Notes: a model not told the origin generated them from the letters alone. Counted from the first letter of the stretch, positions 14,901-29,603 are shown. The stretch is 64,000 nt of DNA from Pyrocephalus nanus (GCA_038380795.1 CM076266.1:34422145-34486144), one strand, 5' to 3'. Numbers and translations are program-made.

Positions 14901-14974
14901 TTTTATATAGTTGCTGGGTTTTTGTTGGATGGTAATAGTTTCATAGAGGAAGAAACAATTCCTGTTTCATCCTT
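2963..14974. other. Long non-coding stretch, no gene seen
   Basis: About 12 kb of AT-rich sequence without a convincing exon, RNA gene or mobile element. Simple-sequence content: A-runs at 5178-5194 and 9688-9704, an A/T head-to-head run near 6119-6136, a (CAAC)-like tract at about 7313-7350, a purine-rich strand at about 4310-4545, and a small tandem repeat at 9356-9410. Small open frames here are of chance length for this composition. Confidence 0.55.
9356..9410. repeat. Small imperfect tandem repeat, three units
   Basis: The core ATGTGGGTAAA occurs three times, at 9357-9367, 9385-9395 and 9400-9410. A fourth, degenerate GATGTGAAAT unit lies between the first two. The spacing is irregular (28 and 15 bp), so this is a local duplication and not a regular microsatellite. 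Confidence 0.75.
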
Positions 14975-15270
14975 CTACTCCAAGACAGCAGTAACGCTTT
15001 TTTCTTGATGCTTGTTGAGCCCAGTCTTAGTGACCTACAGTGGTGAAGTTACCACACTTCTCCCAGTAAGTGTTTCAGGATTTCACTTCCCCTTACCATT
15101 CGGAAACTCTTTGATAATGACTAATCTGGACTTTCCTCAGTGCAATTTAAGTCCATTACATCTTGTTTATCCATAAAGAACAGATTATTACCAGCTTCTT
15201 GCAGGAGCTTTTAAAGCATTTGAAGTTTGCTCATCAAGACTTCTCTTCTCAAAACCAAACACTCTCAATT
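14975..15270 (-). mobile_element. Ancient CR1/L3-like LINE relic
   Basis: The segment holds, in order, several phrases of old CR1 3' regions in the reverse orientation. Examples are the stretch around GTCCATTACATCTTGT (15151-15166), then CCATAAAGAACAGATTATT, GAGCTTTTAAAGCATTTGAAG and CTTCTCTTCTCAAAACCAAAC. The match is patchy and no terminal 8-bp repeat survives, so the copy is much older than the other CR1 pieces. Recognition is from remembered consensus phrases; a repeat-library alignment would settle it. Confidence 0.65.
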
Positions 15271-18200
15271 AAGGAGACTGAAGTGGATTAGTACTAAAAT
15301 CAACCATCAAAATTAATAATCCACTGAAAACCTAAAAAGCTGTTTATAAAGCTACCTCATGCCATAAAAAGAACTGATTAAAAGCTATTTAAAATAAATT
15401 CTTTTGATGTTTTTCCTGGCATGAGAGCCTATCTGGACTGTTCAGATTAAATGTCTTTGTCATGGAGAAATGTTTGTTCTTCAAACTTAAAACTTTTCTT
15501 CCAAATCATATCTGGTTTGAACATTATTGAACAGAAAGTACAACCTCAGTGAGAAACTACATGCCACCAAGCCCTGAAGAGTGAACCACATAATATCATT
15601 ATTTCACTGACAAGAAATTTCATTAAATGTTCAGCATTTGCTGAAACACTAAATTAAAGCGTCTCTGCCAGGGTATGAATCACTCATAGCAATGGAATAA
15701 AGAGGCATTAAGGAGAAGCAAGCGGTGAGGTTTTTGTGCTCACTAAATCTTTTCTCCCACTACTGATATGAGGCTGCTCTAATGCAATTATCTTTGCTTC
15801 TTTTTCCTTGTTTTCTTAGTTGTCTTTTGTAGTCCCACTCTATTTTCAGACAGGTCTTTTTAAGTAACACTGCTGATAAAGAATAGCAAGTGTTACATAC
15901 ACATCCTCCACAAGAGAAACTTGGCAGAGTTGTTTGTTTTTTTTTTATAGAAGAGCTCAAAAACAAACACTTGTGTGTGAATGACTCAGGGATTTACAGT
16001 CCTCCTAACTTTTAATTTTGTTTTTTAGTTCTGCTGTGTTCAGGACAAGGTTCTGGTTCTCATAGATCTTGTGTCCAGCAACCCTGGTCCACATGAAAGC
16101 AAAGGAGAATTGATGGTTTGTGCACTTCCTTGCAGACATAGGTTTTGCAGGAAACTTATTGAATTCTTCCCTGATTCAGCCCACGGAAAATCTCTGAACC
16201 CACTGTGTTTCATTGGATGTTTTGTCAGCATGATAAGAGGAAAGAAATCTGAAAGAGAGAAATAATGCCTTTGATACCATGCTGAATAAGCTTCCGAACT
16301 CAACTTAGAGCAGATAGGAAACAACATAGGTTGTTTCTGTTTTGCCCAAGCTGTGGCAAGATGGGGGTTGCACTGTACCCCACAGCATTAAAAAAGTTAC
16401 AAAACTAGCAGTGAAACACGTTGTTCTTCGTCACTTAATATCCTAATTTTCATTTTGTAGCAAGAAAAGGGACAGCATTGTGTGTTTGCTGAAAATATTT
16501 CAGACTTTGCTGAGAAGTCTAAGAGCCCATTAGCAAGAGGAAATACAGAAAGTGCCTAATTAGTTTACCTGAGAATTGAATTGGATATTAAAGCAGATGT
16601 TTCTAACAATTTTTTTAAAAAATTACCAGGATTGTGATAAATGCCCATTGAAAGAAGTAGCTAAAGCGTGTTGCGTACAGCCACAACTTGCTGCTTTCAT
16701 CAGCATGTGCATTTTTCTTGCAGCATGTTAACTTGTGCATGTATGCGAAGTCTGTGGTAATAGTACTCATATATGCTGGACTCAAGGACAGTTGAGAAGT
16801 TATAATTCAAGAATTATGGGTATCAAACACACTGTCAGCTTTTGGTTAAATAGTATTACAATGAGGAGATTTTAAAAAATATCACAGAGGTTATTTAGAT
16901 TTGCTCACTGTCCATTGCTCAAGAGAGAGGTGTTAAACAGTCCTACTTCAGTGATTGAAGGTGAATACACATTTCACAGCCAGCCATATTCACTGGCAAT
17001 TTGTAAGAAGAAAAATTCTGGTTCTCCATTGAAGCCATCCTGCTTGAAAGGACAAGATTTTTGAGTCATCTTTTAGTGGTGACAATTATTTAGTTGTTTT
17101 GTTTACGACTGTTTTCTTTCCTTTCTGTTGTTATATAAGGAAGCTCTGGTGCAAACCAAGCAGTTTTTTTCAAGTTAAAATAAGCCATTACAAGAAGGGG
17201 AGCCATTTATCAATACTTTTTTTCACTTCACTGAAACCTAATTAGAATTAATCTCTGTACCAGCATGACATTCTGATTTAGATTCCCCTAAACATTCACT
17301 TTAAAATAGAAAATCTACTTTGCATTTTAAAAGATATAACATATCCCTCCTTTTCCTGATTCATTTGTTATGTCAGTTACGGTGTGTGTATATAGACATA
17401 CCTAGAGATACATATATAAAAAATCTTGGCATTAAATCAATTGCCATCCACATTGTAAACTGAAGCATATGTAAAAATAGTACCACAACAAAACAATGAT
17501 CTTCTATCAAAGTCACAGGGAAAATGAACAAGAGAAAAACCATGACAGAAAAGAGGGCCATGATTTTTAAGAGGTGCTATACAAGGTAGACTGTCTGCTC
17601 TAAAATCTGACTCTTTAGCAAGAGCAAAAACTGTGTCATTCCAAATCACTGCTATAAAGCAGCTGGTCTGCTATTATACCATGCCTCCAGCAATGACCTG
17701 TGTTGGATTGGAAAACTAAACAAGCAACCTTGTCAATTCTGCAGCATGCTAGACATGAGTACACAAAGACTTTTTTTCCTTCAAGAACCAGCAGATGTAT
17801 CATTGCACGTTGCTGCTGTTACTCTACTGCAGCTTGAGGTGTGCACCAAGACTGAGCACCATTTTAGCAGTTTCCTTCTGCAAATCTCTATGAGGACCTA
17901 AGCAACCTATTTTGTAGGTTGTTTTCACATGCAATTGTTTTTTCTTTTTCTGAGGGCAAACTTGTTAGCATGTTGAAATACTTGTTGTGGGTGGGATTTT
18001 TAGACACATAAGACATCTGATTTGTAATTACTCAGGTTTTGGATAATTCTGTCTTCATTTAAATGGTAAGAAAATTAAATATTGAATGGATCGATACTTC
18101 ACACTTTAAACCATCTATTTAACCTTTGTTTTGTTGTTTCATGGGAAGGGGACACAAAGAGAAGAAATGCTGCGGTTGAAAATTGACTTAAGAGCCTGAT

Positions 18201-21200
18201 GCAAAAGCAGTCAAAGGCCAACAGAACAGTTCACGTCTAGCGTGATGGAATTTGGCTCTGCAATACTTTTAGGCTACTTTCTATATAGGTTTCCACACAT
18301 TTTTAAGAGCTGTGTGCTTGTTCCTGAATGTTTGTTTATGAGTGCTGCATTAACTGTACTGCTCAAAGTCATTGCAATGAATTCGATAAAAAAAATAGTA
18401 CAGCAGATATAATTCTATCTAGGAGTCCTTTTTTACTGCATGTGCTTGCTGTTTGTTTTAAGTGGAAGGCTTCAGAAGTACCATAAACAAGGGGTTTCTA
18501 TTCTTTCTATAAGGGCTCTTCTCTCTAGCTGGTGGGTTGACTGCTGGGGTACTCCACTGAAAGTGAGTGAATAAGAAGTCTTGCAATAGAAGAGTGAAGG
18601 TTTCTTTCTTCCTCTCTTTCTGTTGGTTAAAAAAGCTAGTGCAAAGCTCAAACCTCTGTAGATGTTTGTATTTGGAGTTGTTGAGTGCAGTTCTGCACTT
18701 GACATTGCAACACTACTAATAATACCTAGTGGAAAAACAGACTGTAGCCATCAACTACTTTTTTTTTTTTTCTCTTTCTTTGAAATTTTGTCACAAATTA
18801 CATGATTAGCCTTTAAAGAGTGGGTTTTTTTCCAATGAAACTCCATTTTCTGAAGTGTACAAGACACATTTTGTAAGTGCATTAATCAACTTTCCAACTA
18901 AACAACAGATGTATCCCTTGTTAATGAAGACCAGAGAGCAAAAAGAAAAAAGGTTACTCATTCCTCTTCAGACTCAATTTATACTATATATATATTTACC
19001 TATATATACAGGTCCCCACTGAAAATGCTGTACCATGTTATTATGCCTTTTTCCCAATATGAAATGCTAATATAATGAGTGAACGCTTTATAAGTTACTT
19101 TTGTATTGTACAATTCCTTTGTCTTATGGAAAATAAGAGGTTTTATATGGATAGACTTTTGTACATTAGGATTAATTATTTTTTTGGGTCTTACCCTCTA
19201 TATTCTGAGTCTTGTTAAAATAAGCAACAAGTAACAGGCCAAGAAAAATAAGTGGTCATATTTAAACAAAATCCTTCAGTGATTTATGGGTCTTGGCTCT
19301 GACTTGGAGCTGTCATCACTGCCAGTGTTTGTGTCAAAAAGAGGCAATATAAACTCCTGGTTCTGATCAAAGACTTTAAGGCTAATAAACAGGTTTCTGG
19401 GTAGGTTGCCAAATCCTTGGAAATGAACTTTCATTAGATCTTCTAGGGGGGCAAAAAAAGGAAAAGAGACAAGAAAATGACAGTGACTGATGTGTTTGCA
19501 GATATGGTAGATAAGAAGTACAAAGAGAAGGGGATTTACTAAATTTTCATGTTTTACTTTTTTCTGAAGATCTCTGAGTACAAATCATGGAGAAGGCAGC
19601 TGTTCTCTATAGTTGTGATGTGAGACTTTACCCCATATGTGTGTGTGTATCATTGTGCTATACTGGCCTCCTATTAGAAATAGAACATTCTCTGAGAAAA
19701 ATTGCAGAGAAACCTGGAATACGTTCTTGAAGAGGTCAGGGCTTACGAGGGATTTTTTACATCATACACTAACAGAAATATATAATTTTTGAGGGACTTC
19801 CATGTAATTTCTTTTCCCTCTGCACATACTTACTTGTCTTTGAATTCTTAGTGAAGACAGCAGAATTGTACCCATCTACACCTAAGATAGTGTTCTTTGT
19901 GTTTAATCAACAAATGAAATCTATTCACTGCCCTGTCCGTCCTCCCCCTCCCAAAATAGTAAACTTTGGAAAGCTTTGGGAAATGAACAGAATATCAAAG
20001 CTAGATCTCATAAAATCAGAATTAGGAGTGAAATAGGATTAGAATGCAGAGGTATTTCTCAGCTGTGCTCTAATTCCCACCCCTACCCCCGCTATATGGC
20101 CTCTATTTACTGCATTGTCCACTGTTCCAGAAAATGATCATATTTCAAAGACATAAACATTTGCTCCTTCTCAAGCTCGCCTAAACTTTGTTCACTTTCT
20201 GTGGGGAGCATGTACAAAATTTGTTTAAAATTGTATTGCAACACTACTAGAAGTTTCATGTAAAATGAGCTGAATAAACAGCACTCTTTTACAGCAATTT
20301 GAAGGGGATTGATTCTTGCAGACATTGTTTTCAGAAGTCTTGGTTTTAACTTCTGTTTAATGGAAGAAAATGCATTCTTACTAGACACAACAATTGTGCA
20401 GAAACTTGTCAAAAGTTGCTGAAAATATCTGGCAGCGTCTGCAGAAAGTCTGAAATGAGAAGTCTGGGTGAGAAATACTGCAATGGTTCCAAGTTGCCAG
20501 TGATACTGCTTTAAATATTTAAACTATTGTGACAAATTTGAAGCTGCGTGTAAATATTTTATGAATGCTATGGCTTAACAGGATTGTTGTGGTGTTTACT
20601 TCATGCATCTACAGAGCATGTTTGTCAGGAAATTGGCTCTGTAAATTGTGTATATTACAATCCTGATATTCATTTCTTAGAAACATTTCAGAATATTGCA
20701 GCTCCATCAGTCTATACATGAACTTGTGACATTCTTGCAGGCTGACTCACTTGGTTTTAACAGGATCAGGAAACATAGCAAAGAACAGAAAATCTGGATT
20801 AAAATAAAAGCAGAAGCTTTCATCAAAAAAGGCAAAAGTGCAAGTTTGGGAATGTAGACTGGAATCCAGACTCCAGAGATAAGCAAGAGCTGTAACTTCG
20901 GAAATATTTAATGTAATGTAGATATTTACAGTGTCAGTAAATCTGTAGGTAAGATAGTCACCCTTGGCTGCATACCCTTCCCTATAATCAAGGGAGAAGC
21001 AGTTTTGGAATACAATACATAGAACTAATGCTGGATCTCTGCTTTTATTTCAAATTGTGTCCTAAGAATAAAAAGATCCCGGATACATTATCTCAGACAT
21101 AAACTAAGAAGATGTTCATGTCTCATTAACTGAATCTCACTTATACACAGTTATAGTTTTATAAAACTATCTTTTGCTCTACCATCTTCGTACCATTAAG

Positions 21201-21514
21201 CTTAAACCATATTTTGTTTCAAAGATATTTTCTAGATCCCTGAATCTACCATTTCACACAACTCTCAAAGGCAAGATCCTCAGATACTAATTATGGTCAG
21301 GCCTGCTGAGTGATTAAGGTTTGCAATCAGGCATTTGGAATAAGATTAAACAAATTGCAACTTTCTTGCTGAGAGAGGTGAATATGTCAGAAGCAACATA
21401 TCGTGATCCAAAGGAACAGATAAGAAAGACACCAAAGCAGTAACTTGCTCTGCAGCTATGACAAGTATTTAACTATTTCATTTCTCATTGACTCCCTGCA
21501 TATGGCTGCATTAA
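15271..21514. other. Non-coding stretch, no gene seen
   Basis: AT-rich sequence with short T- and A-runs and a TA-rich patch near 18,981-19,012. A 101-codon minus-strand frame at 20,107-20,412 has no motif I recognise and I treat it as chance. No RNA gene or mobile element was identified. Confidence 0.55.
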
Positions 21515-21815
21515 ATCATGGAATAAAATAATAATTTAGGTGGGAAGCTACTGCTGGGCATCATCTGGTCGAGGTCCCTCTCAAAGAGATGCCAACTTGA
21601 AGGAAGTTGCTAAGGGCTCTGATCAGTTTTATTCTGAATATTTCTAAGGAATAAGAAGCCATATCCTCTCAGGAAAACTGTTGCAATATTTTATCACTCT
21701 CATGGTAAAAAAAAAAAAAAATCCTTATATCTAGGCAGAATTTTCCTTTTTGCATCTTTGTTGCTGCCTTTCATCAAATCACTGTGCAATGGCACCTGTA
21801 TTGGTCTTTCTTCTA
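21515..21815 (-). mobile_element. Old CR1 LINE 3' fragment
   Basis: Starts near AATCATGG, a decayed CR1 terminal repeat. It follows the reverse CR1 layout: AATTTAGG and GGGAAG, CATCATCTGGTCGAGGTCC, GCCAACTTGAAGGAAGTTGC, then CTCTCATGGTA and an A-run (21707-21721), continuing as ATCCTTATATCTAGGCAGAATTT. The A-run is therefore internal to the element and is not a retroposition tail. Moderately diverged, non-coding remnant. Confidence 0.72.
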
Positions 21816-23084
21816 ATCCCTTTCCTTCAGTGGGTGTCTGGTATCTCCTAAGTTCCCAGACAAATCTCCATGAATTCAGCCAAGTTCTTTACCCAAAATT
21901 CATCCTTTCCTCCTTGTCTGTCCATTCTAAAGATCTCCTACTTATTTACTGCAGCACTCCTGCTGCACAAGCTACCCCACCGTATTTGTCTCCCAAATGA
22001 GCTCATAGGTCTGCAGCTGTACATGGCCTTCTCATCCTTCATATTATTTTCCTTTGTTGTGTGGCTACAGGTACTTGAGGGAATCTCCACTGAAGCTGTT
22101 TTTGTGGCAAAAGCATGAGGACCTCCTCTATCATGCTGTTCATCAGGCCTTTCTGTGACTTCAGCCTATGCACTGCTTCTCATCAGGCTTTCGTTAGAGT
22201 CCCGCACTGAATGTTGTTAGAGAACCTCACTGTTAGATTAGCAAGCTTATTAGCAGAGATGTTCATGTGCCACTTCAACAGACAGATCCATTCTCTGCAG
22301 CTGGACTTAAAGCCGACTTTAAAAAGACACAATTTATGAAGATCCACACCAGATTTTTTGAAGTAACAGATGAAAAACTTCATGTGTAATGTGGAGAGCT
22401 AGAAATGAGGGGAACTTGAAGCATATGAATAGGTGAAAATTTGTTAACATATGGCTGGATCTTATTTTCCTGAAATGGTTATTTGAGTCATTTTAGGACA
22501 TGTTTGTTTAAGATAAGATCAGTTAGTACAACGAGTTGTGGTCTCAAATACCTTGAAGAGGTGTGGTTTGTGTTATTCTGTTTTCCATCTTCTGCCACTT
22601 TTTCATGGTTCAATTTTCTCTGTCTTTGCTTCAAACATATGTAGTAGACAAACTAAACATAAACCTAATGGGATTGAAAACTCTCCAGTATGTCTACTTC
22701 TGATTCAAGATGAGGTCCCTGCAAGAACCTAATATGTTTCGTGGCTAAGTGCTATGTGGAAAGAGATCAACATAAAACTTCCCTCCCTCTTTTACTAAGT
22801 ATGCAACTATCTGGTGACAAAGACTACTTCTGTGGGAGAAAATTTTTTTATCCTTGATGTTGTCAGTCTGCAGCATGTCTGAACAGAATATTTTTTTTTC
22901 TGATTCATGCTCCTTTTGTATCATATGAAACTACTAAATGTCGTCACCAAATTACACAAAATGGGTTGATCTGTACCTGGATCTTCTTCCTTCTGTGTGT
23001 GGATCCATCTCACTGAAACCAATATGTGTCAGTGACAGGTTTGGGAGAAAACAAACATTCTTATGAGGGGCAAGTACTGATCTC
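21816..23084. other. Non-coding stretch, no gene seen
   Basis: No domain, RNA gene or repeat recognised. The short open frames (up to 82 codons) overlap the end of the preceding CR1 relic or are of chance length. Confidence 0.5.
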
Positions 23085-23375
23085 TTTACTCTCATGACCA
23101 ATGATAGGACTCAAGGTAAGAGCATGAAGCTTAGTTGGGGGAGATTTACGTTGGATATCAGGGAAAAAGTGTTTCACTTGGATGGTGCTTGGACACTGGG
23201 ACAGGCTCCTCAGGGAAGAGGTCACAGCACCAAACCTGTCTGAGTTTAAGAAGTGTTTAGACAGCACTCTCAGACACATGGTGTGACTCTTGGAGTGTCC
23301 TGCGCAGAGTCAGGACTTGGTGATCCTGATGGGTCCCTTCCAACTCAGGAATGTATGATTCCGTGATTCTATGAG
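23085..23375 (+). mobile_element. CR1 LINE 3' end
   Basis: Plus-orientation CR1 3' untranslated region. It begins near GATAGGACTCAAGG, contains TTGGATATCAGGGAAAAAG and GGACAGGCTCCTCAGGGAAG, and ends in GATGGGTCCCTTCCAACTC. After that come three 8-bp terminal units (AATGTATG, ATTCCGTG, ATTCTATG). Severely 5'-truncated, with no protein-coding part left. Confidence 0.9.
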
Positions 23376-26300
23376 CATTCGACTGAATATATGCTCATCC
23401 ACCCTACTAAAAAGGGAGGCTAGACATCTCCTCCACAGGAACTGCTGTTTCTCTTCTCTCTTTTAACTTTTAACTTTGGAGATGACTCATCAGCAAAAAC
23501 TTGGATTGGAATTTAGACAGGATGACTGCAATGTTTTATGAAGTCTGACAGATATTTGGTAAGACAGAGACTGTATAATTACTATATGACTTCATGCAAC
23601 CAAGGGCTTGTATATGTATATCTCCTGAGACAGTTGGCTTCCTGTTTGCTTCTTACAAACAGCATGATAAAAGCTCCAGGCCAGTAATGTAAAGAAGTAG
23701 ACCAATCCCATGGAGCTTTGCTTTTTACTCCAAGTCAAGGAGTATATTAATATCTTTCTCTTTTGCTGCCATTGAGCAGATGTCAAGTAATTCTAGCTGT
23801 GAGCATGCCATGCAAAAAATAAGTGGAAATGAGGATGAAAAGGTAATTACATGGCCTTTCTGCTATAATCCACTGTTATGTATCTAGTATACCTCGCATT
23901 TAAGGCAGAAGAGGCCAGAACTGTACTGAGTCTCAGAGTAAGAGGAAATATGCTGATATGTCACCAGGGCACATGCTACTGACTTGTGGCCTTTCATAAA
24001 ATGGCAAGGAATAAAAAGGGCATATGGAAAGAAAGCCTCAATGACCAAGTCCTACTTAAAATTCACAAGCTGTCAAAAAAGAGAAGTATCCTCTCACTCT
24101 ACAGACATATTTATCTTTTAACACTTTTTACAAAAGCACAACCCAAATTACATGGTTTAGTAGTGAAACATTTTAACTGGAAGACTGTTCCTAGAAATTT
24201 TCTTGCCAACCCCACAAAATAAATGAAATTATAAGAAATTATATCCCTCCCTCTGTCATGGAAAATCAGACCAATTCTTGACAGCCCAGCCTGGTAATAC
24301 ATGCTAAAAGTGTTTCAACAGTCTTAAACTCTAAAAATATTTTGATATTTTTTTCTACTGTATTCACCAGGCACTTTTTTCCAAATATTTTTTCTTCTTA
24401 TATTTTGTCCAACTATGTTTTTCATCTGCTCGAATAGATAGAGCTAGATACACCACAGCCAGAGGAGAGAGATCATTAGAAGTTGGAGAGAGATATGATT
24501 GCTAAGACCAGAGTAAATACAACTTAAGACTCACCTCCAAAAATCTTTCAGAAGGAGTTGCCTGATGGAAATATTATCTGTTAGTGTTTCTATCCCTCTC
24601 ATCATCTATTATGAATCTGTTGCAGATTGTGAAGAACTTATGGTGGTGATCTTACAACTTAGGCTTTCTGTCCAGTATAATAGACCTGGAATTTGACTGT
24701 GTCCTTTCAATGCCACTAGAGGACAAGAAATTTCATTATTCACCTTCATTATTGTTCTTTAAGTTCAGAAAATAATGACATGAGAGGAAATGAAAAAAAA
24801 AATCAAATCTTTTCCCAAAAAATACACTTAACTGCAGAAGGGGATTGATGTACTCTGTTTTCTGATTCGACTTATTCTGAGTGTTTTACTTGTATAAATT
24901 AAGAATTAAACGGCCAGAAAAATGCATTGGCTTTTTTTAGTGTTCATTTTTTTGGATGGTTTTTATTTTTTTTCCTGCTGTTTTTCAAATATCTGCCTAA
25001 TTGAGCACAGCTGTGCAGTGGCGCAAAACTAACCAGGAAATAAGCATTTTGATAATTTCACATTTCTAAAGCACCTCTTAAACATCTCATGTGAGAATAG
25101 CAGCCACAATACCTTTAGAGATCAACAAGATTGAACCAGATTTATCATACTGAGCTGTCTTCTGAAAGCATACAAAAAACATCCACTTTCAAGACAAGTT
25201 GTGAAGATTCTCTCAACTGTAACTGCCTTGTAACATAAACAAAATATGTGTGGAACAGAGAAAAACTTTTCCAGGCTGCTTCAAGAATGAATTCTTGTCT
25301 TTTGACTAGTCCACTGCCAATGAAGACTTCATATTCCTTATTTCATAACAATCATTGCTACATCAATTTTCCAGTTTGGACTAGAGCCAATGGAAAAGTG
25401 TATAGACTTATGAAATACTCAAGTAATTCATTATGTGTTGCTTTTTGTGAACATCCTGTTTTTGATTTCAGGCTTGATATTTGCATGTTAAAGAGCTGAT
25501 TCCTCACTGAGCCATATCCTCACAGGATATAACATAGTCTGACTAAGTGCACTAGTATAAGTTTTTTGAGTCATTCCTTTCTACAATAAAAAATTAATTT
25601 AGAAATTGCTTTCCTCTCTGATTCAGATTCAAAACCAGAAAGAAGGAGATCAATTCCTGAATGTCAATCTTAGGCAGGGTCAGAAATCTCACACAAATAG
25701 CTTGCATGTGCCCAAACTTTGTATTCCTGATTCTTGCCTGAACCCTAGCCCTGAGTTGAACCTCACCTGTCTGGTACAGAAAAATCATTCTTGCCTTTGA
25801 ATTTGATCTTGATGTGAGCAGGCTCATCGAAACATCTTGATTCCCTCTATCTTAATTTTGTAATTCAGTAGTGTTTCTCTGTCACTGATCTTTCAGAGCA
25901 CTGTCATAGGAAATAGGCACTGGAATACGAAGACATCTCTTCATGCTTTCTTTGGGGGTCAAACGTCTCCTTTGGAATTCTGATTTTCCTTCTCCCCAAG
26001 TATAGTCAGATATCACTTATAAGGAACTTTGAATGCCTTCAGGCTTCCATAACCTGACTTCTGCAGAGATTTAAATCACAGTATGTCTTTCACTAACGTA
26101 TCATACTTATATGTGTCTTATTTACTTCATTTGAAGTTATATCAATAAATATTGTCTTTCTGGACTGATTTTGACAGTTATAGAGGTAAAATGGGCCAAG
26201 ACTCCCTTTAGCTACCCACTGACACAAGCATCGTTCTGAGTAGGCCACTAAATGCTTGCTGCCTTGTTAGTCTGTGTATTCCAAAACAACTACAGCTCTG

Positions 26301-29300
26301 GAATTTGAATGTACTTTTCAGTGCACATCATCTAAGAAACAAGAATAATGTCACTGGTGTGGAAAAGAATGTGCTTTCAGTACAGCATGTTTTAGCTTAC
26401 ATCGCTGTATGCCAAACTACAATTGATTTTTAAATAGTCTTTGTGCTTTATTTGTTGTATTTCTGGTTCAGTGGTCTGGATAAGATATTTCTTCTTTTAT
26501 TTTGATTAAGAAGAGTATGATGCCATTATAGAAAGGCTTGATTTTTGAAGCCTTTCAGCTATTTGAACCTGGTTGGCATGACTCAGTCTGTAAAACTATT
26601 TTAAGGTAGTGTTTAGGGTCTGGAGATGACTATGATTAGCACCTTCCTGGGATGGTCGTGGAGGGCACTCGTTTATGTTTTTACTCAAAAGTAGAAAGGC
26701 TGGGTTAAAAGTAATATGTGAATGTGAGGTGGACTCCTACAATAATTTTTCCCATGTAAGACACCAAGTTTTATCTTATGACCTCATATCTTATAACTGT
26801 TAGGAGGCCTGTGACAGTGATTTAGAAATATATTTTATTTTTCTGTTATCCTTATCACTCCTTTATTCTTTTCTTTACTTTTTCCTCAGTCTTATTTCTG
26901 AGACCCAAACCAAACAAATCCCAGTTCATAAATAAACAAATAGAATCATGTGAGAATTTAAATATAATAATAAAAAAATCTTTGCAAATGTTGAGACTTG
27001 TTAAGGAAACAAGTTTTTCTTGTTTCTAATGTTTCCTATGAGAAAATTTCAGTTTTCACATACAGTGTCAGCCAAGTATCAAAATGTTATTAACTTTCAT
27101 TACTTTTACAACCTCAAAATTAAGATTTCATTTTTCAGTTAATGAAACAGCATAAAATTCTATATCAATGCATCTGTATTTGACCCAATGACCCTCTGAA
27201 CTCTCTCCAAAGAACATTAGGCTTTTCATGATGACCATCTTTAGACTCATTTTAGATTGAATTGGGCAACAACTTTCACTGTTGCATGACCTTGTTAGCA
27301 GAATTTATTGCCTGAAAAGCAACTGACAGAATCTTTCTCTGGATATTTCAAGACTCATAAGATGTTCCAACTTTAATTAACAAATTTAATTAATGTACCA
27401 CAGTTTGAACTTCTTCTGTTTCCTCTAATCTTTTTCATGGGATATCTTAAAAACCTGTTACATGGACCTAAGAGAGGTCCCCTGTAGAGGGGATATGGGG
27501 CCAAGCAAACAATTACGATTATGGAAGGGTCTCAGTATTTCTCAAGGCCAAATCCAAATTAATTATTACCTTTTAAATACAGTTTGCTTTTCTGCTGTGA
27601 ATACTTTATAATGCAGACTTTCAGTCATGTCCCATGGTGCTTCTAGAGATTAGGAAATATACTTGCTGAAGATTTTGATTTTGATTTATTTATTTTTATG
27701 CACATATATGTTTTTACTGGTCTAGATGTTATTAGCTGCCCTCTTTACACCTAAACCAGTATATGCTGTCTCAATTTTTTTGTCAATTTTAAAGTACATT
27801 TTTGCCCTCAAAAATTTCCCATCTTCATTTACTGTACATTGATCTGAGTGCTACAATAAGGGTTTCTCACACCTTAAACATTAAGAGTGTTATGCATCGT
27901 ATTGGACACCAGATGGAAAAAAAAGAGTGAGATAATAAAAAGAACTTTAGGAGAAGCATTATTTTATTTTCAACAATGAAATAAGGAGTTATGGGATTAT
28001 AAAATGTTTCTTAGAGCAGGAAAGACAGATTAAGAAATTATTTTTAATTATTAGAGGTTTTGTGCTTATGGCTGTCAAATAATTAAACAACTCAAAGGAG
28101 AGGTAGCAGTTGAGTTAATACAGTTTAACATTAGTATAGCACTTCAAAGCTTTTAGAAAAGTAAATTACTTCAATGTGTAACTCTCAAGAAATTATTTCC
28201 TCAGTATGTAGAGCCTTTTTCTTCTGCTCTCAAACTATTCATAGACAACTTTTAGTTCCCTTAATGCATTTATTACTCACGTTCTTGTGATAATTTTTGC
28301 ACCCATAGCATTGAAATATATCTTTATTTCAAATACCCTGTGACAGAAATCTGTGATATTGATCATGGAGTTGTGCTTTTATTCTACCTTTATTCTACAA
28401 CTGATAGCCTCAGGTAGACTTTGAGGAAAGCATTGTAGCTGTGAATCCATGAAGAAAAATATTAAGAAAGCTGGACTTTTTTTTTTTCCTTTTTTTTTTT
28501 CTTTTAGTGAGAAGGGTTTATTTATGGTTTATGTGTTTTTCCTCTCATCCTCTTCTTTTCCTTATCAGAAGTTTTCACTAACAGTACTTCTGATTTGTGT
28601 GCTTCTGGGTGACTAGGAAGTATGGATTTTTTTGTCAGTTCTTAGTTAATGCAATTTTGTCAGTGCTTAGTTATTTGATGGCATTTTTGATAGATGGTGA
28701 CAAATTTATATTGGAGATGTATATTTGCTGTTTTGGCAGTAGGCATGCTGTCTGGACCTCCAGGCAGCCACATGTCCAGCCCTGGGCTCTTTTTTTCCTG
28801 GTTGAGTCCGAGTTATTGTCCACATGACTTTGCAGACACAACTAGAGCACTTCCCTGATTTTCTTTTGTAAAGTCAGCTACAATATTAGCTAATAGCCTT
28901 ATAAAAACTGAGGCTTTGTGCCCCTCCTAGGCCAGCCTGATATTGGGACTGAAGGAGCAACACACAATCACTGTCTCTCCGGAGCAGTCATGGTGATACA
29001 GCAGGATGCACAGGCAGTGAAGTGCCTTCATTAGGACTCCTTGAGCTCAGAGGGAATTTGCAGGTTCAGCACAAACTTCAGAAAATCAGAAGTGGAATGG
29101 AGGGGAAAGAGAGGTGAAAAAGCACTAGCTGCAGAACTTGGAAATCCAAGTGGTGAATGAGTCCTCACGATAAATCTTATTGATCTGAGTGGCCTCTCTG
29201 GTATTGCAAATGTGACAGGATCACCGACGAACAGAGACATTAATGACAGGGAAGGCAATGTTTATGGAGATCCGTACTAAGAAGCAAAGTCAATAATTAT

Positions 29301-29598
29301 TTAGGTGATTATTTGGGCTGCCTTTAACATGTTTCAGTTTGCCTCTCTAATGTAAAAAAGAGTAGAAATTCCAGAATTAGTGTATTCCTGATTAAATTAT
29401 TGGCCCAAGGTCATGTAAAGTCTCAAAAGCAAACACATTACTGGAAACAAGAGATCTTGGTTTTACCACAGAGGTTAAACAACCTAGTTTGGCAGTAAAG
29501 GGTATGGCTGCTAAACTAACCCCAACACCATTCTTTAAACAGTCTTAGTGTTTGGAAGGGATAAGAGTTAGCAATTCATGATATAAAGGTTTTCAAAA
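23376..29598. other. Non-coding stretch, no gene seen
   Basis: About 6 kb, AT-rich. A pyrimidine-rich run lies at about 28,480-28,506. Nothing recognisable as an exon or mobile element was found. Confidence 0.55.
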
Positions 29599-29603
29599 CA
29601 CTC
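29599..29603. repeat. Target-site duplication (left) of solo LTR
   Basis: CACTC directly precedes the LTR's TG. The identical pentamer follows its CA at 30680-30684. Confidence 0.85.

Noticed and set aside
20107..20412. 101-codon minus-strand frame
   Set aside because: No recognisable motif and a length compatible with chance. A transposase remnant was considered but no catalytic motif is visible.
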